Shown here: one piece after another, positions 27,172 to 35,917 of the stretch
How positions within the stretch are numbered: position 1 is the stretch's first letter
How the letters are laid out: each line of letters opens with the position of its first letter
Source of the DNA: Maridesulfovibrio sp.
GTDB taxonomy: Bacteria; Desulfobacterota; Desulfovibrionia; Desulfovibrionales; Desulfovibrionaceae
Length of the DNA stretch: 64,000 nt
NCBI RefSeq assembly: GCF_963676065.1
Contig: NZ_OY780933.1
Coordinates: forward strand, 3,862,501-3,926,500
Direction of reading: 5' to 3'
The notes under the pieces: model-generated
What the model saw: the letters and a program-made list of their open reading frames with translations, nothing else
What the model was told of the DNA's origin: nothing
Databases searched by the model: none
Position numbers and translations under genes: made by a program

Positions 27172-28230
27172 ATGATAGTTACTTGTCCCGAGTGTAATTT
27201 CAGTAGTGAGATTCCGGAAGATAAAATCCCGGCCTCTGCTCAGCTTGCAACCTGCCCTAAATGTCAGGCTAAGTTTAAGTTCAGAGATTTTGAACAGGAC
27301 CCTTCCCATGTTCAGGAGACTGCCCCGCAAGAGTTCAGCAATCCTGAAGAGGAAGAATACGGTGACGCTGCTGCCTATGTGCGACAGCACGCTCAGGAAG
27401 AGCACGTCTCCGCAGAACAAAACCATGAACAGCCGATGCCTTATGATGAGCAATTCGGCGCACAGGATGACGTTCAGGAAAACTTCGCGAATGAAGAGAC
27501 CATTCAGGAAGAAAAATCGGATATCTGGCAACGCCTTGATTCCATGAAACCTGAAAAAGATATTCGTGATGAAGATCAGGAATTACTTTCTGACAAGTCC
27601 GAAGAAGTTAATGAAGTCCCCTTTGAAAATCTGGAAAAATACGGTTTTTTCCCCGGTTTTTTCCTGACTATCAAAAAGGTGATTCTTTCTCCTGCCGCGT
27701 TTTTCAAGGATATGCCGCTGAAGGGCTTCTTAATGCCCCTGTTTTTCTTTATCCTGCTGGCTGAATTTCAGGAGATCTGCAATTTTGTATGGACCATGGC
27801 AGGCGTAGATACTCCCACTGGTGCCGAGGTCGGCAGAATCATGAATGATTCCATGATTGCCAGTTCCCTGCAGGACGGCACAGGACCAGCACTCTTTTCC
27901 TTGCTGTTCTACCCGTTAATGCTGGCCGGAATCAGTTTTCCGCTGATAGGCATAACCCATATCCTGCTGATGATCTTCGGGGCAGGAGACCGTGGTTTTC
28001 AGGCAACCTTCAGGGCTACGGCCTATTCTTATGCACCAATCATCCTTTGCATTATTCCTGTTGTGGGTGATATGATCGGTGCGCTGGTGAGTGTTACCTT
28101 GTCTATTATTGCTTATAAAAACATCCACAATACCACCTACATGAGAGTTGTGCTTTCAATGGTAATGCCTGCTGTGTTACTATTGGTCATTCTGGGCTTT
28201 TACATGCAGTTCAATCAGCCCACAATCTAG
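27172..28230 (+). CDS. Zinc-ribbon and Yip1-like membrane protein
   Basis: The N-terminus is an MJ0042-type zinc ribbon (CPEC near residue 4 and CPKC near 28). A long acidic Glu/Gln-rich, probably disordered linker follows (residues 45-150). The C-terminal half (170-350) has about five hydrophobic segments arranged as in Yip1/YIPF-like proteins. This architecture is common in Desulfovibrio and relatives, and its function is not established. An AGGA-containing site precedes the ATG. It is followed by a 111-residue gene 16 bases on, with a shared terminator. Confidence 0.78.
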   Translation: MIVTCPECNFSSEIPEDKIPASAQLATCPKCQAKFKFRDFEQDPSHVQETAPQEFSNPEEEEYGDAAAYVRQHAQEEHVSAEQNHEQPMPYDEQFGAQDDVQENFANEETIQEEKSDIWQRLDSMKPEKDIRDEDQELLSDKSEEVNEVPFENLEKYGFFPGFFLTIKKVILSPAAFFKDMPLKGFLMPLFFFILLAEFQEICNFVWTMAGVDTPTGAEVGRIMNDSMIASSLQDGTGPALFSLLFYPLMLAGISFPLIGITHILLMIFGAGDRGFQATFRATAYSYAPIILCIIPVVGDMIGALVSVTLSIIAYKNIHNTTYMRVVLSMVMPAVLLLVILGFYMQFNQPTI

Positions 28231-28246
28231 TCGGCCGAGGATATTT

Positions 28247-28582
28247 ATGTTTGGATGGATTAAAAATAAAGTCGCCAATGCCAAGGAACGTATCCGCATT
28301 GCCAAAGAAATAAATCCTAAAAATTTCCGGGTGATGGCCAGTGAAATTTCTGAACTGGCAAATGCCTGCTCGCAGGTCTGCTCTCCGGAAAGTGAACTGT
28401 TGCAAAGAGTCGAAAAGATCAAAGGCGAAATGGAACAGCTTACCGAGTTGACCCATCAGCCTGAATTCAAAAAACTCTCGGTGCAACGCAAAATGGAATT
28501 ACGGCAAAGCCTGATTCAATCACGCGAACAGATACTCGAATCAATGCAGGCGACACCATCCCCCACCAAACTGATACAATAG
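28247..28582 (+). CDS. Small helical protein of unknown function
   Basis: 111 residues, charged, probably entirely alpha-helical, with no signal peptide or membrane segment. It opens with FGWIKNKVANAKERIRIAK, has Cys-rich EISELANACSQVCSPES near the middle and a Gln-rich C-terminus. I do not recognise a family. A GAGGATA site precedes it, and it is cotranscribed with the Yip1-like gene. Confidence 0.65.
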   Translation: MFGWIKNKVANAKERIRIAKEINPKNFRVMASEISELANACSQVCSPESELLQRVEKIKGEMEQLTELTHQPEFKKLSVQRKMELRQSLIQSREQILESMQATPSPTKLIQ

Positions 28583-28595
28583 TTAGTAGTAATAA

Positions 28596-28630
28596 GGGCG
28601 GTTCTTTCAAACGAAAGACCGCCTTTTTTC
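28596..28630 (+). terminator. Terminator after the 111-residue gene
   Basis: GGCGGT and CTTTC pair with GAAAG and ACCGCC (one bulged T) around an AAAC loop, followed by six Ts. Confidence 0.88.
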
Positions 28631-28733
28631 TTTATATGCCACATCACGGCATAAATATTGCTGTCTTATCATTACCTGCAGTATGGTCAATTTTCAGACA
28701 CGATCAATAAAAATAAACCTTACGGTTAGCGAC

Positions 28734-29909
28734 ATGAAAAAATTTCTGGTTATATTAGTCCTTATACTTTCGTCCTGTACTCACTTTGATACGCAAATAG
28801 CCACCCAATCCACCTATTATCAGGATGCAGAGGTACGGCTTTCACAGCTCATGGTCTATTCAAGGCCGGAAAAACCGCACTACGGTCCTCTTTCGGCACT
28901 ATTTTATCCATTTCACGTAACCCAGACCATGTTTAAAGGAAGTGACTGGGGCCATAGAGTCAGTAAAGGAATCTGGCAGAACTGGACAAGTCTGCAAATC
29001 TTCCCATCCATGGTTTATGACGAGAACCTGACTTACCGGGGACTGAGTGAAGCTCTTTTTACCGCCCGTTCACGCGGATACGACCTTTTAGTGATAGGAT
29101 TCGTTCCATATCTCTACCTCGGTCACACTATGGATGATTCGGCCCTGACCGTGCAGGTGAAAATCTATGAAACAAAGCGCGGACAGATGGTCTGCTCCTT
29201 CGAACAAAGCGGGCGCATTGAAAAAAAGATGGACGACGATTTCATCATCATAAAGCGTGAACACCGTATGCCTGACTCCGCCTTTTATACAATCATTCAG
29301 GCTATTGCACAGGACATGGCTGTTCCGCTCACATCATGGGCACGGTACGAGAAAAATAATAAAGGTATGATCGCCGGGTTGATGCCCAATATGGTCGAGA
29401 TGCAAGCCCCTCCAGCCTCCGCAAGGAATGCGCAAGAGTCTTACAACCAGACCCCAACAGCGGCATCCGGCACTGCACCGGCAAACGCCAAGCAGGCTGA
29501 AAGCAAGGCTTCATCCCCCAAAGCTCCAACACATGAAAAGACTCCGGGAAAAGCCCAAAAGCCCCGTTCAATAAACCTTGCTGTACAATTTGATGTGGAT
29601 TCAGCACAGATTAAACCTGAATCATATCCGCTACTAAACGAACTGGGCAAGGCACTCATCAGTGACGCACTAAAAGATAAAAGGGTTATTATCGGCGGGC
29701 ATACCGATTCCGACGCATCGCCTGAATACAACCTGAAACTGAGTAAAGAGCGGGCTGAAGCTGTAAAAAAATACCTGACCGCTAAATTCCCAATCGCTCA
29801 GCAGCGTATCGGCACAACCGGCTTTGGTGAATCCAATCCGCTGGTGCCTAATACCAACAAATATAATAAATTACTCAACAGACGCGTGCAGGTATCAATA
29901 GCTCCTTAA
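28734..29909 (+). CDS. OmpA-domain lipoprotein with unusual N-terminus
   Basis: Probable outer-membrane lipoprotein that touches peptidoglycan. ATG 28734 gives a lipoprotein signal MKKFLVILVLILSSC (lipobox LSSC); the frame is open from 28683 but without a signal. Residues 20-215 form a domain rich in strands and aromatics (PLSALFYPFHV, YDLLVIGFVPYLYLGHTMDD), unlike Pal; similar modules occur in CsgG/FlgT-like envelope proteins (impression only). An Ala/Pro/Lys linker (220-275) leads to an OmpA-like peptidoglycan-binding domain (280-390: VQFDVDSAQIKPESYPLLNE, GHTDSDAS, LSKERAEAVKKYL, GFGESNPL, NRRVQVSI). It is monocistronic, with its own terminator. Confidence 0.85.
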   Translation: MKKFLVILVLILSSCTHFDTQIATQSTYYQDAEVRLSQLMVYSRPEKPHYGPLSALFYPFHVTQTMFKGSDWGHRVSKGIWQNWTSLQIFPSMVYDENLTYRGLSEALFTARSRGYDLLVIGFVPYLYLGHTMDDSALTVQVKIYETKRGQMVCSFEQSGRIEKKMDDDFIIIKREHRMPDSAFYTIIQAIAQDMAVPLTSWARYEKNNKGMIAGLMPNMVEMQAPPASARNAQESYNQTPTAASGTAPANAKQAESKASSPKAPTHEKTPGKAQKPRSINLAVQFDVDSAQIKPESYPLLNELGKALISDALKDKRVIIGGHTDSDASPEYNLKLSKERAEAVKKYLTAKFPIAQQRIGTTGFGESNPLVPNTNKYNKLLNRRVQVSIAP

Positions 29910-29926
29910 ATTTCAATAACTACAAG

Positions 29927-29979
29927 ATCTTGGCAAAGGAAAATCATTCTAATATTTTCCTTTGCCAAGATTATTTTTC
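29927..29979 (+). terminator. Long-stem terminator after the OmpA lipoprotein
   Basis: A perfect 18-bp stem (ATCTTGGCAAAGGAAAAT at 29927-29944 with its exact complement at 29954-29971), a 9-base loop and a following T-rich tract. This is longer than most terminators in the window. Confidence 0.88.
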
Positions 29980-30241
29980 TACAAATTTAGTACTTTTTTC
30001 CAGCCCCAACTATTTATACACCTATCTTGTAAACCCACGTCCCGACAGATAATACACACTCATTAAGTAGGTCTTTAATTTTTAAGCACGCTTAACTGAT
30101 AACAGGGTTCAATTATTTCATCTTAATTTTCAAATATTTAACTTATAGAATACAAGCTCATATTTTGCTCTTTTCCCCTGTCTACATTTGTGTTACTCCA
30201 AAACTCGCTCTCTCGTTACGCATAACCGATAGATTTTCCTG

Positions 30242-30269
30242 TTGACTAGCTTTAAATAGTAACTAATAT
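30242..30269 (+). promoter_or_regulatory. Putative sigma-70 promoter for ahbC
   Basis: TTGACT, 16 bases, TAATAT, about 75 bases upstream of ahbC in an otherwise gene-free region. Confidence 0.5.
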
Positions 30270-30344
30270 TATTTTGTCTCAGGAAAGACATCGTCAAAAC
30301 TGATAGCCTGGTGCGTTTTACGCTGCTAGGGAGGATTTTTATAA

Positions 30345-31529
30345 ATGATTGGTATTTCTAAACTATACTGTGGCGCGGTTGAATCTTCCGATGCCCTGCG
30401 CTACGGACGTGAATCCGGCAAGCTGCCGTCTCATCTTCTGCAGTTTTCCAAAGATAAAAAGCCCGTTGTCGTCTGGAATATGACCAGACGCTGCAACCTG
30501 AAATGCGTTCACTGTTACGCACAGGCTGTAGATCCTGACGGTCAGGATGAGATCAGCACTTCCAAAGCCAAAGAGATTATTGATGATCTCGCAGCATTTG
30601 GCGCACCGGTAATGCTTTTCTCCGGCGGAGAGCCTTTGGTTCGTAAAGACCTCGTTGAGCTGGCAAGCTATGCCACCGGCAAGGGAATGCGTGCCGTTAT
30701 CTCCACTAACGGAACCCTGATCACCAAAGAAAAAGCCCGTGAACTGAAAGACGTAGGACTTTCCTACGTAGGTATTTCACTCGACGGAACCGAAGAAACC
30801 CATGACAAATTCCGTGGTGTTCCCGGTTCCTACAAAAAAGCACTTGAAGGTGTTGAGAACTGTAAGGCTGAAGGCCTTAAAGTCGGTCTTCGCTTCACCA
30901 TTAACAAGCGTAACTGGACTGAAGTTCCTTCTGTCTTCAAAGTTCTGCGCGACCTTGAAGTTCCCAGAGCCTGCTTTTACCATCTGGTATACTCCGGCCG
31001 TGGTTCCGAACTCATCAAAGAAGATCTGAGCCACGCTGAAACCCGTCAGTTGCTTGACCTCATCATGGATGAGACCAAAGCTCTTTATGACGCAGGCATG
31101 CCCAAAGAGATCCTCACTGTTGATAACCACGCAGACGGTGTTTATGTTTATGAACGCCTGCTCAGGGAAGACCCTGAACGCGCCAAGGAAGTACTTGAAC
31201 TGCTCCAGTTCAACGAAGGCAACAACTCCGGTCGCGGTATCGGTTGTATTTCCTGGGACGGTCAGGTTCACGCGGATCAGTTCTGGCGCAACCACACCTT
31301 CGGCAACGTTCTGGAACGTCCCTTCTCCGAAATCTGGATGGATGAAAACATCGAACTGCTGCACAAGCTTAAAGATAAAAAAGCTCACGTGGGCGGACGC
31401 TGCGCAGAATGTCGCTACCTGAACATCTGCGGCGGTAACTTCCGTGCGCGCGCCGAAGCATATTACGACGACATCTGGGCTCAGGACCCGGCTTGTTACC
31501 TCACAGACGAGGAAATCAAGAAGGACTAG
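30345..31529 (+). CDS. ahbC: 12,18-didecarboxysiroheme deacetylase AhbC
   Basis: Radical SAM enzyme that removes the acetate side chains of didecarboxysiroheme to give iron-coproporphyrin III in the siroheme-dependent haem route. The SAM-binding cluster motif is RRCNLKCVHCY, with Cys50, Cys54 and Cys57. FSGGEPLVRKDL and STNGTLI are typical of the NirJ/AhbC family. The C-terminal Cys set (GIGCISWDG, GRCAECRYLNICGG, PACYL) suggests an auxiliary Fe-S cluster. At 394 residues it is full length. An AGGGAGG site precedes the start. It is followed by hemB and ahbD, but a terminator-like hairpin lies in between. The AhbC rather than AhbD assignment rests on the NirJ-like motif and gene order. Confidence 0.88.
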   Translation: MIGISKLYCGAVESSDALRYGRESGKLPSHLLQFSKDKKPVVVWNMTRRCNLKCVHCYAQAVDPDGQDEISTSKAKEIIDDLAAFGAPVMLFSGGEPLVRKDLVELASYATGKGMRAVISTNGTLITKEKARELKDVGLSYVGISLDGTEETHDKFRGVPGSYKKALEGVENCKAEGLKVGLRFTINKRNWTEVPSVFKVLRDLEVPRACFYHLVYSGRGSELIKEDLSHAETRQLLDLIMDETKALYDAGMPKEILTVDNHADGVYVYERLLREDPERAKEVLELLQFNEGNNSGRGIGCISWDGQVHADQFWRNHTFGNVLERPFSEIWMDENIELLHKLKDKKAHVGGRCAECRYLNICGGNFRARAEAYYDDIWAQDPACYLTDEEIKKD

Positions 31530-31587
31530 ACCCGCTGTTTTGAAAAAAGTTTCAAGACGGTCGTCCTGTCGACGATAGAGATTACTG

Positions 31588-31625
31588 AATCCCGGCGGGC
31601 CAACACGGTCTGCCGGGATTTATTA
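31588..31625 (+). terminator. Hairpin between ahbC and hemB
   Basis: AATCCCGGC (31588-31596) pairs with GCCGGGATT (31612-31620) around a 15-base loop, then TATTATTT. A smaller hairpin (TCGTC/GACGA, 31561-31575) precedes it. It probably ends or reduces ahbC transcription. Confidence 0.75.
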
Positions 31626-31736
31626 TTTGAAAAAAATTTATCCAAGCTACACGGCGAAGCCCTACTAAAAAAGTTTGGGATTCTTAAACCCTTTTCAAAG
31701 GATTTATGCCGCCGGAGGCAAAAAGGAAGATCTGAC

Positions 31737-32720
31737 ATGGTATTTGACTTCCATCGGGGACGCAGACTCAGACGTACTCCCGTTATTCGTGATCTGGTGC
31801 GTGAAACCACCCTTTCCGCAAACGATCTTATGATGCCCTACTTCGTCTACGAAACAGACGATGATAATTATAAAAAAGAAATTTCATCCATGCCCGGCCA
31901 GTTTCAGCTCAGCCTGAAACAACTGGAACTTAAAGTGGAAGAAGCTATTGCAAACGGACTGAAGAGCCTGATTCTATTCGGCATCCCCGCTGAAAAGGAC
32001 CCTGTCGGAACTCAAGCCTATGCGGACGAAGGCATTGTTCAGCAGGCTATACGTATGCTGAAAAAACGCTGGCCCGAACTGCTGGTATGCACCGATGTAT
32101 GCCTGTGCGAGTTCACTTCCCACGGTCACTGCGGACTTGTTAAAGGGGAAACTATCCTCAACGATGCGACCCTTGAATTACTGGCAAAAACAGCCCTGTC
32201 GCACGCGAAAGCAGGTGCCGACATGGTTGCACCATCAGACATGATGGATGGCCGTGTTGCCGCCATTCGCGAAATACTGGATGAAAACGGTTACACCGAC
32301 CTGCCGATCATGTCATATTCAGTTAAATATGCTTCCAGCTACTATGGACCCTTCCGTGAGGCTGCGGAAGGCGCTCCCCAGTTCGGTGACCGCAAAACCT
32401 ACCAGATGGACCCGGCAAACGCGCGGGAAGGTCTGCGGGAAGCTGCAGCAGATGCCCTCGAAGGCGCGGACATCCTAATGGTTAAACCGGCAGGCCCGTA
32501 CATGGACATCATCCGCCAGACCCGTGACAATTTCGATCTACCTATCGGAGCTTATCAGGTTAGTGGTGAATATTCCTTGATCAAAGCCGCGGCCTTGAAC
32601 GATTGGGTTGACGAAGCAGCTGTTGTCTGGGAATCCCTCATCGGCCTCAAACGAGCCGGAGCGGATATAATCCTTACCTACTTCACAGAAGACGTACTCA
32701 AAAGACTAAACGAGAAATAA
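31737..32720 (+). CDS. hemB: Delta-aminolevulinic acid dehydratase (porphobilinogen synthase)
   Basis: Joins two 5-aminolevulinate molecules to porphobilinogen, the common tetrapyrrole step. The zinc-site Cys cluster [16 protein letters not shown] is near residue 120, and [13 protein letters not shown] and [11 protein letters not shown] carry the two active-site Lys. [10 protein letters not shown] follows. At 327 residues it is full length. An AAGGAAG site precedes it. The 3' end is 1 base from ahbD, so hemB-ahbD-ahbA-rpe are probably one transcript. The gene supplies precursor for siroheme, from which this pathway makes haem. Confidence 0.97.
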   Translation: MVFDFHRGRRLRRTPVIRDLVRETTLSANDLMMPYFVYETDDDNYKKEISSMPGQFQLSLKQLELKVEEAIANGLKSLILFGIPAEKDPVGTQAYADEGIVQQAIRMLKKRWPELLVCTDVCLCEFTSHGHCGLVKGETILNDATLELLAKTALSHAKAGADMVAPSDMMDGRVAAIREILDENGYTDLPIMSYSVKYASSYYGPFREAAEGAPQFGDRKTYQMDPANAREGLREAAADALEGADILMVKPAGPYMDIIRQTRDNFDLPIGAYQVSGEYSLIKAAALNDWVDEAAVVWESLIGLKRAGADIILTYFTEDVLKRLNEK

Positions 32721-32721
32721 T

Positions 32722-33891
32722 ATGAGTGATAATAAAATGACTGGCGGACATCCCAGTGGTCATCCAGGCGGACACCCTGGACATCCGGGAGGACATCCCG
32801 GTGTACATCCCATTCCGAAAAAAAATGCTGACGGTTCTCCCCCGCTTAGACTTATCGCATGGGAGATCACCCGCTCCTGCAATCTGGCCTGCAAACACTG
32901 CCGTGCAGAAGCGCACCCGGAGCCATATCCGGGCGAACTTTCTACCGAAGAAGCAAAAGCGCTTATCGATACCTTTCCTGAAACAGGCGATCCGATCATC
33001 ATCTTTACCGGCGGCGAGCCCTTGCTGCGCCACGATGTTTTCGAGCTGGTACAGTATGCCAATGACAAGGGGCTGCGCTGTGTTATGGCCCCCAACGGAA
33101 CACTGCTTACCGCTGAGAACTCCGTACAGCTCAAAGAAGTCGGAATTCAACGCTGCTCAATCTCTATCGACGCCGCCGAAGCAAAATACCACGATGAATT
33201 TCGCGGTGAAGTGGGCGCATTCGAAAAAGCTATGCAGGGCATCCAATACCTCAAGGATGCCGGAATAGAATTCCAGATCAACACAACTGTGACCCGTAAC
33301 AACCTGCACATGTTCAAGGATATCTTCAAGCTGGCCAAAGATCTTGGAGCATCCGCATGGCATATATTCCTGCTGGTTCCCACAGGACGGGCAGCCGAAC
33401 TCGGCGCGGAGATTATTACCGCCGACGAATATGAAGAGGTCCTCAACTGGTTCTATGATTTCCAGAAGACAACCGACATGCAGCTCAAAGCCACCTGTGC
33501 TCCGCATTATCACCGTATACTGCGTCAGCGGGCCAAAGAGGAAGGCATCGCGGTCAATTTTGAAAACTTCGGATTAGACGCGGTCAGCCGAGGCTGCCTC
33601 GGCGGAGTGGGATTCTGTTTCATTTCCCATAGAGGACAGGTTCAGCCCTGCGGTTACCTTGATCTCGATTGCGGCAACGTGCGCGAGATTCCCTTCCCGG
33701 AAATCTGGGCAAAATCACCGCAATTCCTCAATCTGCGCAACCCGGACACCTATGACGGAAAATGCGGACACTGTGAATATGAAAAAGTCTGCGGCGGCTG
33801 CCGAGCCCGGGCACAGACAATGGAAAACAGTTACCTCGGCCCTGAACCGCTCTGTTCTTACGAGCCCAAGAAAAAGCCAAAGGACAAATAA
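32722..33891 (+). CDS. ahbD: Iron-coproporphyrin decarboxylase AhbD (haem-forming radical SAM enzyme)
   Basis: Last step of the siroheme-dependent haem route: oxidative decarboxylation of two propionates of iron-coproporphyrin III to vinyl groups, giving haem b. The radical SAM motif ITRSCNLACKHC carries Cys53, Cys57 and Cys60. TGGEPLLRHDVFELVQYA follows. The C-terminal Cys pattern (GCLGGVGFC, QPCGYLDLDC, GKCGHCEYEKVCGGC) fits an auxiliary 4Fe-4S cluster. The first 30 residues are an unusual His-Pro-Gly repeat with six HP units (residues 10-30), possibly metal- or haem-binding. It is in the hemB-ahbD-ahbA-rpe run and starts 1 base after hemB. Confidence 0.87.
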   Translation: MSDNKMTGGHPSGHPGGHPGHPGGHPGVHPIPKKNADGSPPLRLIAWEITRSCNLACKHCRAEAHPEPYPGELSTEEAKALIDTFPETGDPIIIFTGGEPLLRHDVFELVQYANDKGLRCVMAPNGTLLTAENSVQLKEVGIQRCSISIDAAEAKYHDEFRGEVGAFEKAMQGIQYLKDAGIEFQINTTVTRNNLHMFKDIFKLAKDLGASAWHIFLLVPTGRAAELGAEIITADEYEEVLNWFYDFQKTTDMQLKATCAPHYHRILRQRAKEEGIAVNFENFGLDAVSRGCLGGVGFCFISHRGQVQPCGYLDLDCGNVREIPFPEIWAKSPQFLNLRNPDTYDGKCGHCEYEKVCGGCRARAQTMENSYLGPEPLCSYEPKKKPKDK

Positions 33892-34356
33892 ATGGACGCA
33901 GTAGATAAACAAATTCTAGGCATTATACAGTCCGGGTTTCCCATCGTTTCCCGTCCGTATGATGAAATAGGCAAAATGGTGGGAGTTTCTGAAGACGAAG
34001 CACTTTCACGCGTGAACTCTCTGCGCGAAGACGGCGTAATACGCCGTATTGGTGCGAACTTCGGTTCCCTCGAACTGGGCTGGCACTCAACCCTTTGCGC
34101 GGCTAAAGTGCCCGAAGAAAAAATGGATGATTTTATTGCCGAGGTTAACAGCCATAGAGGCGTGACCCACAACTACCTGCGTGAAAACGACTTTAATATC
34201 TGGTTCACTTTCATCGGTCCGGACGAAGAGACTGTAAAGGCCACTCTTGATGCTATCAGTGAGAAAACCGGAGTCCATGTACTTTATCTGCCTGCCAGTA
34301 GATTGTTTAAAATCAAGGTTGATTTTGACATGAAAGACGATAAGGAGAAAAATTAA
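33892..34356 (+). CDS. ahbA: Siroheme decarboxylase subunit, AhbA type
   Basis: Half of the AhbAB siroheme decarboxylase, which removes two acetate carboxyls of siroheme to give 12,18-didecarboxysiroheme. It has the Lrp/AsnC (NirD-like) fold: N-terminal helix-turn-helix (about 5-55, IGKMVGVSEDEALSRVNSL) and a C-terminal ACT-like domain with GVTHNYLRENDFNIWFTFI. The GVTHNYLR motif suggests AhbA rather than AhbB. At 154 residues it is the normal size. It follows ahbD directly (stop and start adjacent) and overlaps rpe by 1 base. The AhbB partner is not in this window. A DNA-binding role is possible from the fold but less likely here. Confidence 0.8.
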   Translation: MDAVDKQILGIIQSGFPIVSRPYDEIGKMVGVSEDEALSRVNSLREDGVIRRIGANFGSLELGWHSTLCAAKVPEEKMDDFIAEVNSHRGVTHNYLRENDFNIWFTFIGPDEETVKATLDAISEKTGVHVLYLPASRLFKIKVDFDMKDDKEKN

Positions 34357-35024
34357 TGTCCGCCAAAGAAACCATCATCTCCCCATCCCTGCTCTCATGT
34401 GATTTCAGCCGTCTTGCCGATGAGCTGAAAGCATTGGAAGAAGCAGGACTCAAATGGGCGCACCTTGATGTAATGGACGGTAAATTCGTACCGAATATAA
34501 CTTTCGGACCTCCGGTAATTAAATCCATGCGCAAGGAGTGCAATCTGTTCTTCGATTGCCATCTGATGATTGAGCAGCCGGAGCGTTACATTGATGAATT
34601 CTGCGATGCCGGGGCAGATCTGCTCTGTATCCATGCGGAATCAACCGTGCATCTTGAACGCGCTGTAGCCGCCATTGCCGAACGCGGAGTAAAACCCGCA
34701 ATCGCCTTGAATCCGGCAACACCTCTGGAATCAATCAAATACCTGATTCCGCAATTGCACATGGTGCTGATCATGTCCGTAAACCCCGGTTTCGGAGGAC
34801 AGAAGTACATCCCCTTCTGCACTCAGAAAGTTCGGGACCTGCGGGCTATGATTGATGAAATGGGCGCAGAAACCCTCATTCAGCTGGATGGCGGTGTAAC
34901 AATGGACAACTGCCGGGAGCTGGTAGAAGCTGGAGCAGATGTGCTTGTTTCAGGTTCTGCTTTCTTCAAGTATCCACCTTACGCGGAACGTCACAAGCTC
35001 TTTCTTGAAACCTGTGCAGGTTAG
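34356..35024 (+). CDS. rpe: Ribulose-phosphate 3-epimerase
   Basis: Interconverts ribulose 5-phosphate and xylulose 5-phosphate in the pentose phosphate pathway. It is a TIM-barrel protein of 222 residues with the family motifs SLLSCDFSRL, HLDVMDGKFVPNITFGP, VNPGFGGQKYIP and LDGGVTMDN. The metal-binding His and Asp residues are intact. It overlaps ahbA by one base (TAATG), so it is translationally coupled to the haem genes. A metabolic link to haem synthesis is not obvious. Confidence 0.95.
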   Translation: MSAKETIISPSLLSCDFSRLADELKALEEAGLKWAHLDVMDGKFVPNITFGPPVIKSMRKECNLFFDCHLMIEQPERYIDEFCDAGADLLCIHAESTVHLERAVAAIAERGVKPAIALNPATPLESIKYLIPQLHMVLIMSVNPGFGGQKYIPFCTQKVRDLRAMIDEMGAETLIQLDGGVTMDNCRELVEAGADVLVSGSAFFKYPPYAERHKLFLETCAG

Positions 35025-35042
35025 GAAAAAAATATCATAGCT

Positions 35043-35056
35043 GGCCTCTAGAGGCC
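35043..35056. repeat. 14-bp perfect palindrome
   Basis: GGCCTCTAGAGGCC lies just before the terminator between rpe and the DUF445 gene. It may extend the terminator structure; no other role is suggested. Confidence 0.5.
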
Positions 35057-35060
35057 GTGC

Positions 35061-35106
35061 AAAAAAAATCCCGTCCGCAAAGAATATATGCGGACGGGAT
35101 AGATTT
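35061..35106. terminator. Bidirectional terminator, rpe and DUF445 gene
   Basis: Perfect 12-bp stem ATCCCGTCCGCA/TGCGGACGGGAT. The minus side runs into eight Ts, and the plus side has a shorter T tract. It serves the two convergent genes. Confidence 0.9.
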
Positions 35107-35124
35107 TATGGAAGAAGTCTTTGT

Positions 35125-35727
35125 CTACAACAGGAAAATACCAACCTGAATCAAACCGATAATAAAACCCAGCACTCCGCCGATAACCTCGATAAACTTA
35201 AATTCCTGCTTCATGATGGAAAAGAGAATGGATTCGAGCTGCTCCATGGAAAAACATTCTACCTTATCCTGAACAAGACATTTAAAATCAAGTGAACATT
35301 CAAGCTGGGAAGAAGTGGTTTCGATGAGTTGTGGAAGCATGGAATCGAGTTCCTGAGAAAGCATTCCTTTAACGGTCTTCATTGTTTCATCATTGAGGAA
35401 CATGCCTACCATAGGATGCAGGGAGGTCAGCTTCTCGCGGAAAAAAACATCCAGATATTCAAGAACAACATCCTTGTGCTTATCGATGAATGCCGGGTCA
35501 TTGATTACATTTTTGATGTCTGTATGAGAAATCAGCTCTCTCTCAATCATTTCGCCAAGACGCAGGGCCAGTTCTTTCTGGCGCTTGGGGAAAATACCCT
35601 GAATGGTAAAAGGGCCCAGCTTAAGCGGTTTGTGAGGATGAAAAAGCATTTTAACCGCAAGATAGTTAGTGAACCAGCCAATCAAAGCACAGATTACGGG
35701 TGAAAGAAGAAGCTTCAATGTTATCAT
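35125..35727 (-). CDS. DUF445 family membrane protein
   Basis: 200 residues with a hydrophobic N-terminus (about 5-30, opening LKLLLSPVICALIGWFTNYL) and a second hydrophobic segment at the C-terminus (about 183-200). Between lies a soluble, mostly helical, amphipathic region. The segment AVKMLFHPHKPLKLGPF near residue 28 is the hallmark of DUF445/YheB-like proteins. The function is not established for the family. The gene is monocistronic and convergent with rpe. Confidence 0.85.
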   Translation of the reverse strand: MITLKLLLSPVICALIGWFTNYLAVKMLFHPHKPLKLGPFTIQGIFPKRQKELALRLGEMIERELISHTDIKNVINDPAFIDKHKDVVLEYLDVFFREKLTSLHPMVGMFLNDETMKTVKGMLSQELDSMLPQLIETTSSQLECSLDFKCLVQDKVECFSMEQLESILFSIMKQEFKFIEVIGGVLGFIIGLIQVGIFLL

Positions 35728-35917
35728 TTATTTTTTTTCCTGAATTATTTTTTTGTTTCAACTTAAAAAGAAGTGCGCGCACATATTTGTCTAAAAACTC
35801 ATAAAGTGCAAGTAAATATAGAGACACCCGCGACTTTATCCAAAAAATACTTGATTAGTTTTCAAATCAGCGTAAAAGTTTCTTTCAATAGGGTGGAGTA
35901 AAGTTTAGGGGTATTTT

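Larger units (their letters stand above)
29910..30344. other. Gene-free gap before ahbC
   Basis: 435 bases with no supported gene. The first part holds a long perfect hairpin (29927-29971), the middle is AT-rich without clear structure, and the end carries a putative promoter (30242-30269) for the haem cluster. Nothing else was found. Confidence 0.5.

Noticed and set aside
30777-31388. 203-codon minus-strand frame opposite ahbC
   Set aside because: Shadow of ahbC; no motif or ribosome site.
35329-35703. 124-codon plus-strand frame opposite the DUF445 gene
   Set aside because: The minus-strand DUF445 reading has the family motif; the plus frame has no recognisable feature.
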